DNA from: JBBQZU01 sp038207425
GTDB taxonomy: Bacteria > Bacteroidota > Bacteroidia > Flavobacteriales_D > Cryomorphaceae
DNA length: 64,000 bases
Direction: 5' to 3'
Assembly (NCBI GenBank): GCA_038207425.1
Contig: JBBQZU010000001.1
Span: forward strand, 186,001-250,000
Shown here piece after piece: positions 45,194 to 55,800 of this stretch (within the stretch, counting starts at the first letter, position 1; each line of letters begins with the position of its first letter). The notes beneath the pieces are model-generated. The model saw only the letters and a program-made list of their open reading frames with translations. It searched no databases and was not told the origin of the DNA. The position numbers and the translations under genes are program-made.

Positions 45194-45931
45194 TTACCTG
45201 GCCTTAAGGGCGCAGAGTTCTGTAATGAAGTTGGGATTTTTTTCAGCAGCCGTGCCTACAACTATCAGATCAGCTCCAGCATTGTGGAGCTCATTTGCTT
45301 GTGAAGCTGATATAACTCCACCACCAACTATTATTGGTATGGTGGTAGCTTCGCGAACTGCTGAAACCATTTCCGGGCTTACAGTATTGACAGCCCCACT
45401 GCCTGCGTCAAGGTAAAGTAGCTGTAAGCCCAGCATTTCGCCGGCAAGCGCGGTTGCCACCGCAATTTCAGGTTTGTTGGCAGGTATAGGGTACGTGTTG
45501 CTCACATACAGGGCCGTGGTGGGTACTCCTGAATCTACCAAAATGTACCCGGTCGGTAGTATTTCCATGCCCGTTTTTTTCAAATAAGGAGCCGCTGCTA
45601 CGTGGTGGCCAATAAGGTATTCAGCATTGCGGCCACTAATGAGCGAAATGAAAAGTACAGCATCAGCACCCTTTCTGATTTGCATCGGCGATGACGGAAA
45701 GAGCACAACGGGTACTTTGCACATTGCCTTTATTTCCTTTACCATATCGAATGGTTCTGGTTTCGTAATTAAGCTTCCACCAAAAAGAAATAGATCCAAA
45801 TTCACATCTTCTGCGAGCCGGGCTATTTCATAAAGCTGCTCACGACTGCTAATTTTATCAGGATCGATGAGTTGGGCAAAAAGTTTTTTACCATCAACCC
45901 GGGCGGCTTTTATATATTCAAGTATGCTCAA
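45194..45931 (-). CDS. Geranylgeranylglyceryl phosphate synthase (PcrB family)
   Basis: A TIM-barrel prenyltransferase that joins a polyprenyl diphosphate to sn-glycerol-1-phosphate, the step known from archaeal lipids but also present in Bacteroidota. LIDPDK is at 21-26, FLFGGSLITKPEPFDMV and FPSSPMQIRKGADAVLFISLISGRNAEYLIG follow, and the phosphate loop VGGGVISASQANELHNAGADLIVVGTAAE closes the barrel. The 245-aa length fits the group II enzymes. The lipid product in bacteria is not settled. It lies between the phosphopantetheinyl transferase and the ThiE/TenI-like gene. Confidence 0.9.
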   Translation of the reverse strand: MSILEYIKAARVDGKKLFAQLIDPDKISSREQLYEIARLAEDVNLDLFLFGGSLITKPEPFDMVKEIKAMCKVPVVLFPSSPMQIRKGADAVLFISLISGRNAEYLIGHHVAAAPYLKKTGMEILPTGYILVDSGVPTTALYVSNTYPIPANKPEIAVATALAGEMLGLQLLYLDAGSGAVNTVSPEMVSAVREATTIPIIVGGGVISASQANELHNAGADLIVVGTAAEKNPNFITELCALKAR

Positions 45932-45955
45932 AATGACCTTTGGAGCAAATGTACA

Positions 45956-46564
45956 TTAATCCACTAAATAGGCCAGAGAGAGCTTATCAAGAAGTTTTAC
46001 CACAATGGTATGATGGTGGTTTTGGCCACCGTAGCTAAGTTGCACGTGTGCTGTTCCGTCAGCGAGATTACAATCGATTAGCCTTATATCATGAAAAGGA
46101 AGGCCCGTTTCATACTTTTTGAAAACTGCTTCTTTTATGCTCCAAATAATACTCAGTGACTTTACGCGATTCTCAACCCCGGTTAGTTTTACTTCGTGCT
46201 CATTTGTAAACTTCATCGAAATTCGTTCCAGCTTTTGGCTGAAAACCTGAATATCGATACCTGCCTTATTATGGGAAAGCACCACAGCAACATTATTTGC
46301 CGAATGGCTCAATGAAATATGCGGGCCATTGAAGAGCACCGGCTGCCTGCCCATATATTGCTGTATGGCTTCAGGGTAAATCTTACAGAGAAGGTATCTT
46401 GATGCCAGCCATTGCAGTCGTTTTTCAACATGTTTTATCTGGCGCAGTGCTTCTGACGGATAGCCCTGCTGCTCAAGCGAATTTTGAAAGAATGCATCAG
46501 ACTCAGTAGCTTCCCACAAGGCAACTTCGCTATTGTACTCAAGGCTATAAAAGACAAGTGGCAT
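45956..46564 (-). CDS. 4'-phosphopantetheinyl transferase (Sfp-type)
   Basis: This transfers the phosphopantetheine arm of CoA to a serine of carrier proteins. Family motifs are SLSHSANNVAVVLS, the metal-binding GIDIQVF and the WSIKEAVFKKY segment, in the usual order over 202 aa. The start at ATG 46564 is preferred; an in-frame codon at 46621 overlaps the divergent ahcY promoter. Its carrier protein target is not in the window. It probably heads a three-gene transcript including GGGP synthase and the ThiE/TenI-like gene. Confidence 0.9.
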   Translation of the reverse strand: MPLVFYSLEYNSEVALWEATESDAFFQNSLEQQGYPSEALRQIKHVEKRLQWLASRYLLCKIYPEAIQQYMGRQPVLFNGPHISLSHSANNVAVVLSHNKAGIDIQVFSQKLERISMKFTNEHEVKLTGVENRVKSLSIIWSIKEAVFKKYETGLPFHDIRLIDCNLADGTAHVQLSYGGQNHHHTIVVKLLDKLSLAYLVD

Positions 46565-46603
46565 TGTGGACTGTGTAAATTTAAATTGAAATAAAAGCAG
46601 TGT

Positions 46604-46611
46604 CAAATATA
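46604..46611 (-). promoter_or_regulatory. -7 element (TATATTTG) of the phosphopantetheinyl transferase operon
   Basis: An exact TAnnTTTG on the minus strand, 39 nt before the ATG. Its -33 region coincides with the ahcY -7 element on the other strand. Confidence 0.55.
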
Positions 46612-46626
46612 CTCGGCTCATATTAT

Positions 46627-46634
46627 TATCTTTG
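46627..46634 (+). promoter_or_regulatory. -7 element (TATCTTTG) of ahcY
   Basis: An exact TAnnTTTG on the plus strand, 24 nt before the ATG at 46659. It lies back to back with the divergent -7 element, only 15 nt apart. Confidence 0.6.
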
Positions 46635-46658
46635 CACCTTCAAAAAACGAAACAAAAG

Positions 46659-47975
46659 ATGAGCAAATCTGCTGAAATCAAAAGATTACCTTACAAAGTA
46701 AAAGATATAAGCCTTGCGGAATGGGGCCGCAAGGAAATAAGACTCGCAGAGGCTGAAATGCCCGGACTGATGGCCCTTCGCCAGGAATTTGGTAAATCCA
46801 AGCCTTTGCAAGGTGCACGTGTCGCTGGTTGTCTGCACATGACTATACAAACGGCCGTGCTGATAGAAACCCTTACCGAACTCGGTGCTCAGGTTACCTG
46901 GTCAAGCTGCAATATATTTTCTACACAAGACCATGCCGCTGCTGCTATAGCTGCTGCAGGTGTTCCGGTATATGCCTGGAAAGGTATGACTGCCGAAGAA
47001 TTTGACTGGTGTATTGAGCAGACTATATTGTTCCCTGACGGGCAGCCGCTTAATATGATACTCGATGACGGCGGTGACCTTACCAACATGGTATTCGACC
47101 AGTTCCCTGAACTGATAGCCGGTATTCGCGGACTTTCAGAAGAAACTACAACGGGTGTGCACAGGCTGTATGAGCGAATGAAGAATGGCACCTTGCCGAT
47201 GCCTGCAATCAATGTGAACGATTCGGTAACCAAGTCAAAATTCGACAATAAATATGGCTGTAAGGAATCGCTTGTTGATGCTATACGACGTGCCACAGAC
47301 ATAATGATGGCCGGAAAGGTAGCAGTTGTAGCAGGTTACGGCGATGTGGGTAAAGGTTCGGCTGCATCGCTTCGTGGAGCCGGCGCCCGCGTAATTGTAA
47401 CTGAGATTGACCCTATTTGTGCGCTTCAGGCCGCAATGGATGGATATGAAGTGAAGCGTATGAGCGACGCCGTGAAAGAAGTTGATATTGTCGTAACCGC
47501 CACCGGAAACAAAGACATTATTGGTGGAGAGCATTTCAAGAATATGAAGGACAAAGCCATCGTTTGTAACATTGGCCACTTTGATAATGAAATTGATGTT
47601 GCTTGGCTCAACAAGAATTTTGGCAATACCAAAATTAATATCAAACCACAGGTTGATCTTTACACCATCGACGGTAAGGACATAATTCTGCTGGCTGAAG
47701 GCCGATTGGTAAATCTAGGATGTGCAACAGGCCATCCTTCATTTGTAATGTCTAATTCATTTACCAACCAAACCCTTGCCCAGTTGGAGCTTTGGAACAA
47801 TCACGGTGCATATGAGAATAAGGTTTACACCCTGCCAAAAGCTTTGGATGAAAAAGTAGCCCGCCTGCACCTTGACAAAATTGGTGTTCAACTTGAAACC
47901 CTGCGCCCTGACCAGGCTGATTATATCGGGGTTGCAGTTGAAGGGCCTTTTAAGCCTGAAACATACAGGTATTGA
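46659..47975 (+). CDS. ahcY: S-adenosylhomocysteine hydrolase
   Basis: AhcY reversibly splits S-adenosylhomocysteine into homocysteine and adenosine, completing the methyl cycle after SAM is used. It is a homotetrameric NAD-dependent enzyme. The 438 aa include [18 protein letters not shown] near the N-terminus, a Rossmann NAD site [19 protein letters not shown] at about 224-242, and the C-terminal [20 protein letters not shown]. The short N-terminus without the long insertion of eukaryotic forms is normal. Its start at 46659 follows the -7 element. A strong terminator is downstream, so it is monocistronic. Confidence 0.97.
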   Translation: MSKSAEIKRLPYKVKDISLAEWGRKEIRLAEAEMPGLMALRQEFGKSKPLQGARVAGCLHMTIQTAVLIETLTELGAQVTWSSCNIFSTQDHAAAAIAAAGVPVYAWKGMTAEEFDWCIEQTILFPDGQPLNMILDDGGDLTNMVFDQFPELIAGIRGLSEETTTGVHRLYERMKNGTLPMPAINVNDSVTKSKFDNKYGCKESLVDAIRRATDIMMAGKVAVVAGYGDVGKGSAASLRGAGARVIVTEIDPICALQAAMDGYEVKRMSDAVKEVDIVVTATGNKDIIGGEHFKNMKDKAIVCNIGHFDNEIDVAWLNKNFGNTKINIKPQVDLYTIDGKDIILLAEGRLVNLGCATGHPSFVMSNSFTNQTLAQLELWNNHGAYENKVYTLPKALDEKVARLHLDKIGVQLETLRPDQADYIGVAVEGPFKPETYRY

Positions 47976-47996
47976 TTTCAATAAGCATTTCTAATC

Positions 47997-48026
47997 AAAA
48001 AACCCTGTTACCAAGCAGGGTTTTTT
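47997..48026 (+). terminator. Terminator after ahcY
   Basis: AAAAAACCCTG and CAGGGTTTTTT pair around an 8-nt loop. It lies 22 bp after the stop and has T tracts in both directions, so it may also serve the convergent lipoprotein gene. Confidence 0.9.
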
Positions 48027-48052
48027 GGTTTGCCTGAAATCTTTGATTGATT

Positions 48053-48502
48053 TTAATTGAAAATACGAAGTTCATTCGTATTGGGATTGAACTGGGTTTG
48101 GAATCTTAGAAGAGGCCTGCGTGCTGATCCGCTTAGGGGTACACCATCTACCACAGAAAAAGTTGATCCGCAGCACTCATCATCCACCGCGATAAGATTC
48201 GTATCGTCAACGGACACTCGGCAGCCATCCGGCACCTGAAAGGTACAATGCCGGTCGTGTACAACAAATTCAGTAAGGGTAAGGCGATATACCATTATTC
48301 CCTGCGAACCACCTGTAAGATTTAACCACCCGCCAGGATTTTGCAAATCGGCATAATCCGGTAAATTTAAGTTTATCACAAAATCAGTAGGGATGCGGGG
48401 TACCTGCACTTCGCTTCCATCATCTACCTTATCACATGAAATTGAGATGAAGAGCATTGAAATCAGAATAAAAGGTGAAATTCGCATTGCAGAACTATTC
48501 AT
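48053..48502 (-). CDS. Lipoprotein with a degenerate Rieske-like domain
   Basis: A signal peptide ends in a lipobox with Cys23 (SISC), so the protein should be membrane-anchored outside the cytoplasm. The mature part resembles the Rieske fold: FVVHDRHCTF at 79-88, CRVSV after a loop (C94), and DECCGSTFSVVDGVPLSGSARRPL at 108-131, which parallels the usual CxxHGSxFdxxdGxxxxGPAxRPL. Only the context residues remain: the two His ligands of a real [2Fe-2S] Rieske centre are missing, with CC where CxxH should end. It may have lost the cluster or bind another metal. It is divergent from the small basic protein gene at 48516. Confidence 0.65.
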   Translation of the reverse strand: MNSSAMRISPFILISMLFISISCDKVDDGSEVQVPRIPTDFVINLNLPDYADLQNPGGWLNLTGGSQGIMVYRLTLTEFVVHDRHCTFQVPDGCRVSVDDTNLIAVDDECCGSTFSVVDGVPLSGSARRPLLRFQTQFNPNTNELRIFN

Positions 48503-48515
48503 ATTTTACACAAAG

Positions 48516-48836
48516 ATGAGATTTCTAATCCGACCTTACCTCTTACAAATTTCAGTGATTATCACACTCTTGTTTGCCGCACCGATGGTATACGGGCAAG
48601 AGAAACAAAAATCGCCTGAAAAGCAACAAAAAGAATTTCTGAAACTGCAGGATGATCGCGATCAAAATTCAGAAGAAAAGCTCAAAGAAGATAAAAAGAA
48701 GCACGATTCAATACAAACCAAGGAAACCCGTAAGCGAATGAAAAACAATAAGAAACGAGCAGGCAGGCTTCAGAGCAATAAGCACGATCGCAGCTTTTTT
48801 CAACGCATCTTTACCAAAAAACCAAAGGGTAGGTAG
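48516..48836 (+). CDS. Small secreted, highly charged basic protein
   Basis: From ATG 48516 the protein has a signal peptide (MRFLIRPYLLQISVIITLLF, then AAPMVYGQ) and 80 residues that are almost all charged or polar (EKQKSPEKQQKEFLKLQD, KLKEDKKKHDSI, KRMKNNKKRAGRL), probably helical. The longer frame from 48393 is rejected because it runs through the divergent lipoprotein. I do not recognise a family. Such Lys-rich periplasmic proteins in Bacteroidota have no assigned role. Confidence 0.7.
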   Translation: MRFLIRPYLLQISVIITLLFAAPMVYGQEKQKSPEKQQKEFLKLQDDRDQNSEEKLKEDKKKHDSIQTKETRKRMKNNKKRAGRLQSNKHDRSFFQRIFTKKPKGR

Positions 48837-49035
48837 TCGGTCTGAATTGTTAAGAATTGCTTATTCGTACAAACCCGATTCCTTTGAGAGTAGCTTAAAT
48901 GAACTTAGCTTTACAGAGCGATATTATCCAATTGCTCAATTTGATAAAATCAACACAATCATTACCTGATCTAAATTTGGTCAAGTCTTGGATTTTAAAG
49001 AAGCTGATTTTCAGACGAAGTTTTTTTTGCTTTGG

Positions 49036-49063
49036 TTGGTTGAATCAATTTTGAATATATTAG
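49036..49063 (+). promoter_or_regulatory. Probable promoter of the TonB receptor/PorV operon
   Basis: TTG (49036-49038), a 17-nt spacer and TATATTAG (49056-49063, one mismatch to TAnnTTTG). A TTTG at 49031 gives an alternative 21-nt spacing. The first ATG of the operon follows at 49106. Confidence 0.5.
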
Positions 49064-49105
49064 CGCCCTTGTTGCGAAAAATTAACAAAACGTAAACTGT
49101 ATCTT

Positions 49106-52100
49106 ATGTTGCGAAATCTTTACCTATCAGTTCTGTCATTCACATTTCTTTCGTTTTCCGCTGTAGCTCAGGTGGGTTCGGGTACCTTAATGGGTAAACT
49201 CACCGATTCAGAAACAGGAGAAGCCTTACCTTTTGTTAACATTGTGTTGCAATCCGGCGATCGACAGGTTGCCGGAGGGGCAACCGATTTTGATGGAAAT
49301 TACACCATTAAACCTATTTCGCCAGGCAGTTATGATGTGCTCGTATCATATGTAGGGTATAATGCTCAACGAATTGGCGGCGTCAAAATAATTGGTGAGA
49401 AAATTACCAGAGTTAACATAAAACTAGAAGCGGGTATTAAGCTTACTGAATTTGAACTTATTGATTACAAGGTTCCGCTTATAGATCCTGATGGAGGAAC
49501 ATCAGGAGCTACCATTACACGTGAAGACATTGAAAAGCTGCCAGGTAGATCCGCAGCATCTATTGCTACGACCGTTGCCGGCGTACAGCAAAATGAAGAC
49601 GGTATTTCAGTCCGCGGTGCGAGAGAAGAAAATACCTTCTACTATATAGATGGTATCAAAGTACGCGGTAGCACAAACCTTCCCAAGGCTGCCATAGAAC
49701 AAGTTCAGGTAATGACCGGTGGTATACCTGCAAGTTATGGTGATGCAACCGGCGGTATTATTGCTGTAACTACAAGAGGCGCCAGCAGTTTTTATTTTGG
49801 AGGTATTGACATTATTACTTCGGGCTTCAGGAACCAGGATGGAGATGGAGTTGGTCTCGACGCCTTTGCCCGCACACAAGTGGAAGGTGTACTTTCCGGC
49901 CCACTTCTTTGGAAAAAGGATGCCGATGGAAAAAGAGAACGGGCGCTGCTTGGATTTTTCTTATCGGGTAATTATAGAACCGCAATGGATACGCGTCCTT
50001 CTGCAATAGGCAACTTCCGCCTGAAGAACGATTCTAGGCAAAGCATTGTTGACCAACCTCTGAATTTCGTATTTAATGGACTCACTCCCGGAGGTGGTTC
50101 CGGCGTTTTTATTGATCAGAACGGTCAAATCCAGCTTTCATCTTCATTTACGCCTAGTATTCAAGGTAACCAAGCAGCGCTATTTCTTGGCGAAGATGAT
50201 TGGGAGCAGGTGGATGCACGCCAAAACGCTGCGCAAACAGGTGGTTCCATGACTGGAAAAATTGACGTTGCCACAACCCCAAATATTGACCTCTCTTTCG
50301 GTGGTACTTTCGACGTAACCAATTCTACCAACTACAGCTACGGAAATAGCTTGATGAACTTTCAAAACAACAGCGAGTCTCGCAACCTGAACTTCAGAAC
50401 TTTTGGCCGCTTTACACAGCGATTTGCGAGCGATCAAAGCGGAGAGAGCCAAAGCTTGATAAAAAATGCTTTTTACAGCATCATGGTCGACTACGAACAG
50501 ACCAACTTCCGCCAGTGGGACCCGCGTCACCAGGATAATCTATTCAACTACGGTCACATTGGTAAGTTTGAAACTGTTGAAACCCCTAATTACAATTTCA
50601 GGGGCGATACAACCGCAGTGGGTTTTTACCACGACGGTTTCAGGGTGCTCGAAACAAACTTTACACCTAGCAATACCAATGCTGATCTTGCATCATATAC
50701 CAGTGCACTTTACAATTTTTATGATGAGATCGGTTTTAACGTTCGAACCATCGATGATATTGATGCCGCCGGTGGTCTTAGAAATGGCCGCACCCCAGCA
50801 TCTGTATACAATCTCTTTAATGCCGTAGGAACTCCGTCAAACACCTTCAGAAATTTTGACCAAAACCAATTCCGTATCACAGGTTCCGGATCAGCTGATG
50901 TTGGATCACATGCCATAACACTTGGCTTTGAATTCGAACAGTTCACCCAGCGCAATTTTAACGTTGCTCCTATTGGCTTGTGGAACGCTGCCCGACAGCT
51001 TACAAATTCGCACTTAACTCAGCTTGATTTTAATGCAGCACCTACGGTTAATTTCATTGGTCCCGATGCGTTCTTCACATTCCCTCGACTCAATGACATT
51101 GAAAGCCAAAGTACCTTTGACAGAAATTTAAGGACATCCTTAGGCCTTGACCCCAATGGATCAGACATTATTTATGTTGATGCCATCGACCCCAGCACCT
51201 TCAATCTTGATATGTTCAGCGCAGATGAGCTACTCAACCAGGGTTTTGAATATGTAGACTATTACGGTTATGATTACAAAGGCGAAAAGCTCACCGGCGG
51301 TTCAAGACCTACCATCAATGATTTCTTTAACGAGCGTGATGCAAATGGAAACCTCACCAGACCAAGAGGCGCATTCGAGCCAATATATATTGCCGGCTAT
51401 ATTATGGATAAGTTTGCTTTTGATGATATCATTTTTAACGTGGGTGTGCGTATTGACCGATTTGATGCGAATCAACCTGTATTGAAAGATCAGTTTGTAA
51501 TAGGTGAAGCGCGCACTGTTGCAGAAACCAGAAATCAAAATCCTGAAAGTTCGATTTTCTTCGAGCATCCATCTAGTGTTGGTGAAGATTGGGTAGTATA
51601 TGTGAACGATCTTCAAAACCCAACGGCTGTGAATGGATACCGCGATGGTAATACCTGGTACAATGCACAAGGAATAGAAGTTGCCGATCCAAGAGTGCTT
51701 AGAACTGCCGCTGGTATTGCGCCACTTTTGGTTGACCCAAATGCTGTAGGTGAAAATCTTAATCAAAATGCTTTCAGAGATTATAAGCCACAGATTAATG
51801 TAATGCCCCGCGTGGCCTTTTCATTCCCTATATCCGATGAGGCAGTATTCTTTGCTCACTATGATATACTTACCCAGCGCCCTACCGGCCAAAATATCTT
51901 TAATCCAACGGATTACCTTTTTATCATAAACCGTGGAAATGCTGCTATAGCCAACCCAAATCTGCGCCCAACGCGTACCACGGACTATGAACTTGGATTC
52001 CAACAGGTACTTTCTCGATCATCATCGCTAAAGATTGCAGCTTTTTACCGCGAAACGCAGGATGAGATTCAGGCTCGAAGACTCCTGGAAGCATTTCCTG

Positions 52101-52861
52101 TTACATATACCACTTTTGACAACTTCGACTTTGGTACTATCAAGGGGATGTCGTTTACTTACGATTTACGTCGCACAGGCAACATTACACTTCGCTTGAA
52201 CTACACCTTGCAGTTTGCTTCAGCTACAGGATCTAATGCCAACAGCGCAGTGAATCTTGTAAACTCAGGTGAGCCAAACCTTCGCGTTATATTCCCAACG
52301 GATCGCGACCAGAGACACCTTATCATCACCACATTTGATTACCGCTACAGGGCAGGTAAGGACTACAATGGTCCGGTAATAAACGGAAAGCAAATACTTT
52401 CCAATACCGGTCTTAATTTCGTAGGTACATTGGGCTCAGGTACCCCATATTCGCAGCAGCAAAGGGCTACCGCCGATGCCTTTATTACAGGTGGCGGTAA
52501 CAGACAATTGTCAGGCTCGGTGAATGGCTCCAGATTGCCTTCACAATTTAGAATTGATGCACAGTTGGACAAAAGCTGGACTCTTCGATTTGGTAAGGAT
52601 GGCGATCGCCAAAAACGTGCAATGCTAAATACCTACCTACTTATCAATAATTTGCTTAATACCCAGAATATCATTAGCGTTTACCGATTTACAGGCAATC
52701 CTGATGATGATGGATACCTTAATGCACCGCAATTTCAGCCTGCCATCAATGCCCAGCTCGATGAAGAATCATTCAGACAGATGTACGGCCTGAAAGTAAA
52801 TTCACCGGGCAATTATTCAGTAGCCCGCACCATTCAGTTGGGTATCAGACTAGACTTTTAA
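49106..52861 (+). CDS. Large TonB-dependent receptor with CarboxypepD_reg-like domain
   Basis: A 1251-aa outer-membrane protein. The signal peptide MLRNLYLSVLSFTFLSFSAVAQ is followed by a carboxypeptidase-regulatory-like domain (about 28-115, LMGKLTDSETGEALPFVNIVLQ) and a plug with GTSGATITREDIEKLPG, ISVRGAREENTFYYIDGIKV and VMTGGIPASYGDATGGIIAV. The remaining roughly 1000 residues form barrel strands ending GIRLDF. It is far larger than the 811-aa receptor at 42125 and has no SusD neighbour. Instead, the next gene starts on its stop codon (TAATG) and a PorV-family gene follows. I infer a T9SS- or surface-assembly-linked receptor rather than a nutrient importer; the substrate is unknown. Confidence 0.85.
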   Translation: MLRNLYLSVLSFTFLSFSAVAQVGSGTLMGKLTDSETGEALPFVNIVLQSGDRQVAGGATDFDGNYTIKPISPGSYDVLVSYVGYNAQRIGGVKIIGEKITRVNIKLEAGIKLTEFELIDYKVPLIDPDGGTSGATITREDIEKLPGRSAASIATTVAGVQQNEDGISVRGAREENTFYYIDGIKVRGSTNLPKAAIEQVQVMTGGIPASYGDATGGIIAVTTRGASSFYFGGIDIITSGFRNQDGDGVGLDAFARTQVEGVLSGPLLWKKDADGKRERALLGFFLSGNYRTAMDTRPSAIGNFRLKNDSRQSIVDQPLNFVFNGLTPGGGSGVFIDQNGQIQLSSSFTPSIQGNQAALFLGEDDWEQVDARQNAAQTGGSMTGKIDVATTPNIDLSFGGTFDVTNSTNYSYGNSLMNFQNNSESRNLNFRTFGRFTQRFASDQSGESQSLIKNAFYSIMVDYEQTNFRQWDPRHQDNLFNYGHIGKFETVETPNYNFRGDTTAVGFYHDGFRVLETNFTPSNTNADLASYTSALYNFYDEIGFNVRTIDDIDAAGGLRNGRTPASVYNLFNAVGTPSNTFRNFDQNQFRITGSGSADVGSHAITLGFEFEQFTQRNFNVAPIGLWNAARQLTNSHLTQLDFNAAPTVNFIGPDAFFTFPRLNDIESQSTFDRNLRTSLGLDPNGSDIIYVDAIDPSTFNLDMFSADELLNQGFEYVDYYGYDYKGEKLTGGSRPTINDFFNERDANGNLTRPRGAFEPIYIAGYIMDKFAFDDIIFNVGVRIDRFDANQPVLKDQFVIGEARTVAETRNQNPESSIFFEHPSSVGEDWVVYVNDLQNPTAVNGYRDGNTWYNAQGIEVADPRVLRTAAGIAPLLVDPNAVGENLNQNAFRDYKPQINVMPRVAFSFPISDEAVFFAHYDILTQRPTGQNIFNPTDYLFIINRGNAAIANPNLRPTRTTDYELGFQQVLSRSSSLKIAAFYRETQDEIQARRLLEAFPVTYTTFDNFDFGTIKGMSFTYDLRRTGNITLRLNYTLQFASATGSNANSAVNLVNSGEPNLRVIFPTDRDQRHLIITTFDYRYRAGKDYNGPVINGKQILSNTGLNFVGTLGSGTPYSQQQRATADAFITGGGNRQLSGSVNGSRLPSQFRIDAQLDKSWTLRFGKDGDRQKRAMLNTYLLINNLLNTQNIISVYRFTGNPDDDGYLNAPQFQPAINAQLDEESFRQMYGLKVNSPGNYSVARTIQLGIRLDF

Positions 52862-55800
52862 TGAATCAATTGCCAAAAAATAAATATAATCCCATGAGAG
52901 TGTTAAAAACCATAGTTCTTTGCGCAGCTCTGCTCACTGCCAGCGCGAATCACCTTCAGGCCCGGGAATGGCTTGGGCCAAAGGCAAACAATTCTCAGAA
53001 TGGCGTAAAAGCCAAGGCAGCCAATTGTTCACCGGCTCAAACTATCACTGAGTTCTTTGTGAACAACGTGCGCACCTCTGCAGAAACGGGTGGAAATACT
53101 TGGTTCGACCGGGGTAATGGTCAACCATACTATGAAGTACCAGCCGGCGAAAGAAACCACGCCCTCTATGCCGGGGCGCTTTGGATGGGAGGGGTTGACC
53201 CTGCGGGTAATTTAAAGCTTGCCGGTATCACTTTCCGCCAGCGTGGAAATGATTACTGGCCTGGACCATTAACCATCGATGGCACTGCATCCACTATTCA
53301 GCCAACCTGCGCAAAGTGGGATAGATTTTATCTTATGTCAAGGCAAATGGTAGAGCGACACAGGTATTACTTTACGCTTGTAGCACAGGGCTTAGACCCG
53401 CTTGAAGACCCAATATTTGCTGATGGATATCAAATACCTCCTGAGATATTAAACTGGCCTGCTCACGGTGATGTAGGTCTTGGACAAAGTTTTAATATAG
53501 CGCCTTTCCGCGATCTGCGCGACCCGGTAACGCAGGATATTGTCACTATACCGGGACTTTATGAGCCCGACCGTGGAGATTATCCTCTGTATGACCTTGA
53601 GCAGGAAATCGATTGCCGCCTTCGACTCGTTACTGACCCGGTTCCACTTTTTGGTGACTTTACCATGTATTGGGTTTTCAATGACAATGGTAACATTCAT
53701 ACCGAATCTCAGGGTCAGCCTATTGGAATGGAAATTCAGGCTCAAATGTTTGGTTTTACAACCAATGATGAGATCAATAACATGACCTTTTGTAATTATG
53801 TGTTGATAAACCGTGGCACACTTACTTTACAAAATACATTCTTTGCTCAGTTTGTCGATTCTGATCTTGGTAATGCAGTAGATGATTATGTAGGCTGTGA
53901 TGTAGGCCGTGGTCTGGGATATTGCTATAACGGCGACAACAATGACGAAGGTTCCGTAAGCGGTCCCGGCTATGGTGAGCAACCACCGGCCATCGGGGTT
54001 GATTTCTTTGAAGGTCCTTACCAGGATAATGACGGCATCAACAATCTAGTGGGCATTGGTCTTAACGAGGCACTCAACGGACTCGGTTATCTTAATCTCG
54101 ACCTTCCGCAAGAGGAACGCGATACTATCATAGATAACGAGCGTTTCGGAATGCGTCGATTTCTTTATTTCTCAAACTCAGGACAGGGTGCTCCAATACC
54201 TACTACTGACCCTAATATTGCCATAGAATTTTACAATATGATGCGTGGTATTTGGAAAGATGGAACACTTATGACTGTAGGTAGTCTGGGCTACAATCCT
54301 ACGAATCCAAATGCTGTTCCTACTGACTTTATGTTTCCGGGCTTGAGCGATCCGCTTTTCTGGGGTACCCAAGGAATCAATCCTAATTTCCCTAATCCTG
54401 CAGGCTGGACTGAGGAAACGTCCGGTAACCCGCCTGACGACCGACGTTTTCTGCAATCTGCGGGCCCCTTCACCTTGAAACCTGGTCAATTTAATAATAT
54501 TACCGTTGGAGTAGTTTATGCCAGAGCGACAACGGGGGGGCCATTTGCTTCGGTGAGGGCGCTTCTTACAGTTGATGACAAGGCTCAGGCATTGTTTGAG
54601 AATTGTTTCCGCCTGCTTGATGGCCCCGATGCTCCGGATGTTACATTCCAAGAGCTTGACAAAGAGATCATACTCTATTTAAGAAATACAAACCCAATTT
54701 CGAATAACAGGTTTGAGCAATATGCAGAGTTAGATCCTACTATTCCTCCAGCAAATGTAGAAGATGTGCCCAACGACCGCTTTTACCGCTTCCAGGGTTA
54801 TCAAGTATACCAGCTTAGAAGTTCTGAAGCTTCAATTTCAAGTATAGATGATCCTGCAGAATCGCGTCTGGTATTCCAATGCGATGTTCGCGATGGTATC
54901 AGTCAGATTATTAACTACGAATTTGACCAACAGATTCAACTGCCAGTGCCAACCGAAAAAGTTAATGGTAACGACCTGGGCATTAGCCATTCCATCAGAA
55001 TTACCCAGGATTTATTCGCCATTGGCGACAACAGACTGGTTAACTTCAAGAAATATTACTATATCGCCGTTGCATATGGGTATAATAATTATGAAGAGTA
55101 TGATCCAAACCCAAATCAACTTACTGGACAAGCCAGACCTTACATTAGAGGTAGAAAAGGTGCTACCGGCGAGATCAGTGAAGTCATTGCAATTCCTCAC
55201 AAGCCTTCTCCTGCCAATGGCGGTACGATACCCCAAAGCCAATTTGGTGAAGGCTTGCCGATAAGCAGAATTGAAGGTGCGGGCAATGGTGGAAACCAAC
55301 TACAACTTACTCAGGAAAGTATTGATGCTATTATGGCCGGTCCCCCTTACAAAATTGACAAGCTCGTTTATGAGCCTGGTTTTGGCCCTTTGAAGGTTAA
55401 GATTGTAGATCCGCTAAATGTGCAGCCGGCCAGTTTCGAATTGAAGTTCTACAATGCGAAAGATGCCAATGGCAATTATACTGGCAATATTGCAGATGCA
55501 AGTTGGTATTTGGTGAATCTAGATTCACCTCAAGATACCGTCCGCAGTGAAACTACCATTAGCGCAGCCAATGAGCAGATCATCCCGGAATACGGTATTT
55601 CATTAGAAGTTCGTCAATATCAGTACCAAAGAAATAATCCGCTTTCAGCATTGGCGACTTTCTACCCCGAACTGCTTAATTCATCGCTCACATTTACATC
55701 AGGCCCTGTTGATTGGCTTACAGGTATACAAGATGCTGAAGGTCAGACATCGCAAAATTGGATCCGTGCGGGTACCGTTACTGAAGATTCTGAAGGAACA

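Noticed and set aside
46600..46660. SAM or SAH riboswitch before ahcY
   Set aside because: The leader between the -7 element and the ATG is only about 20 nt, too short for any known SAM or SAH aptamer.
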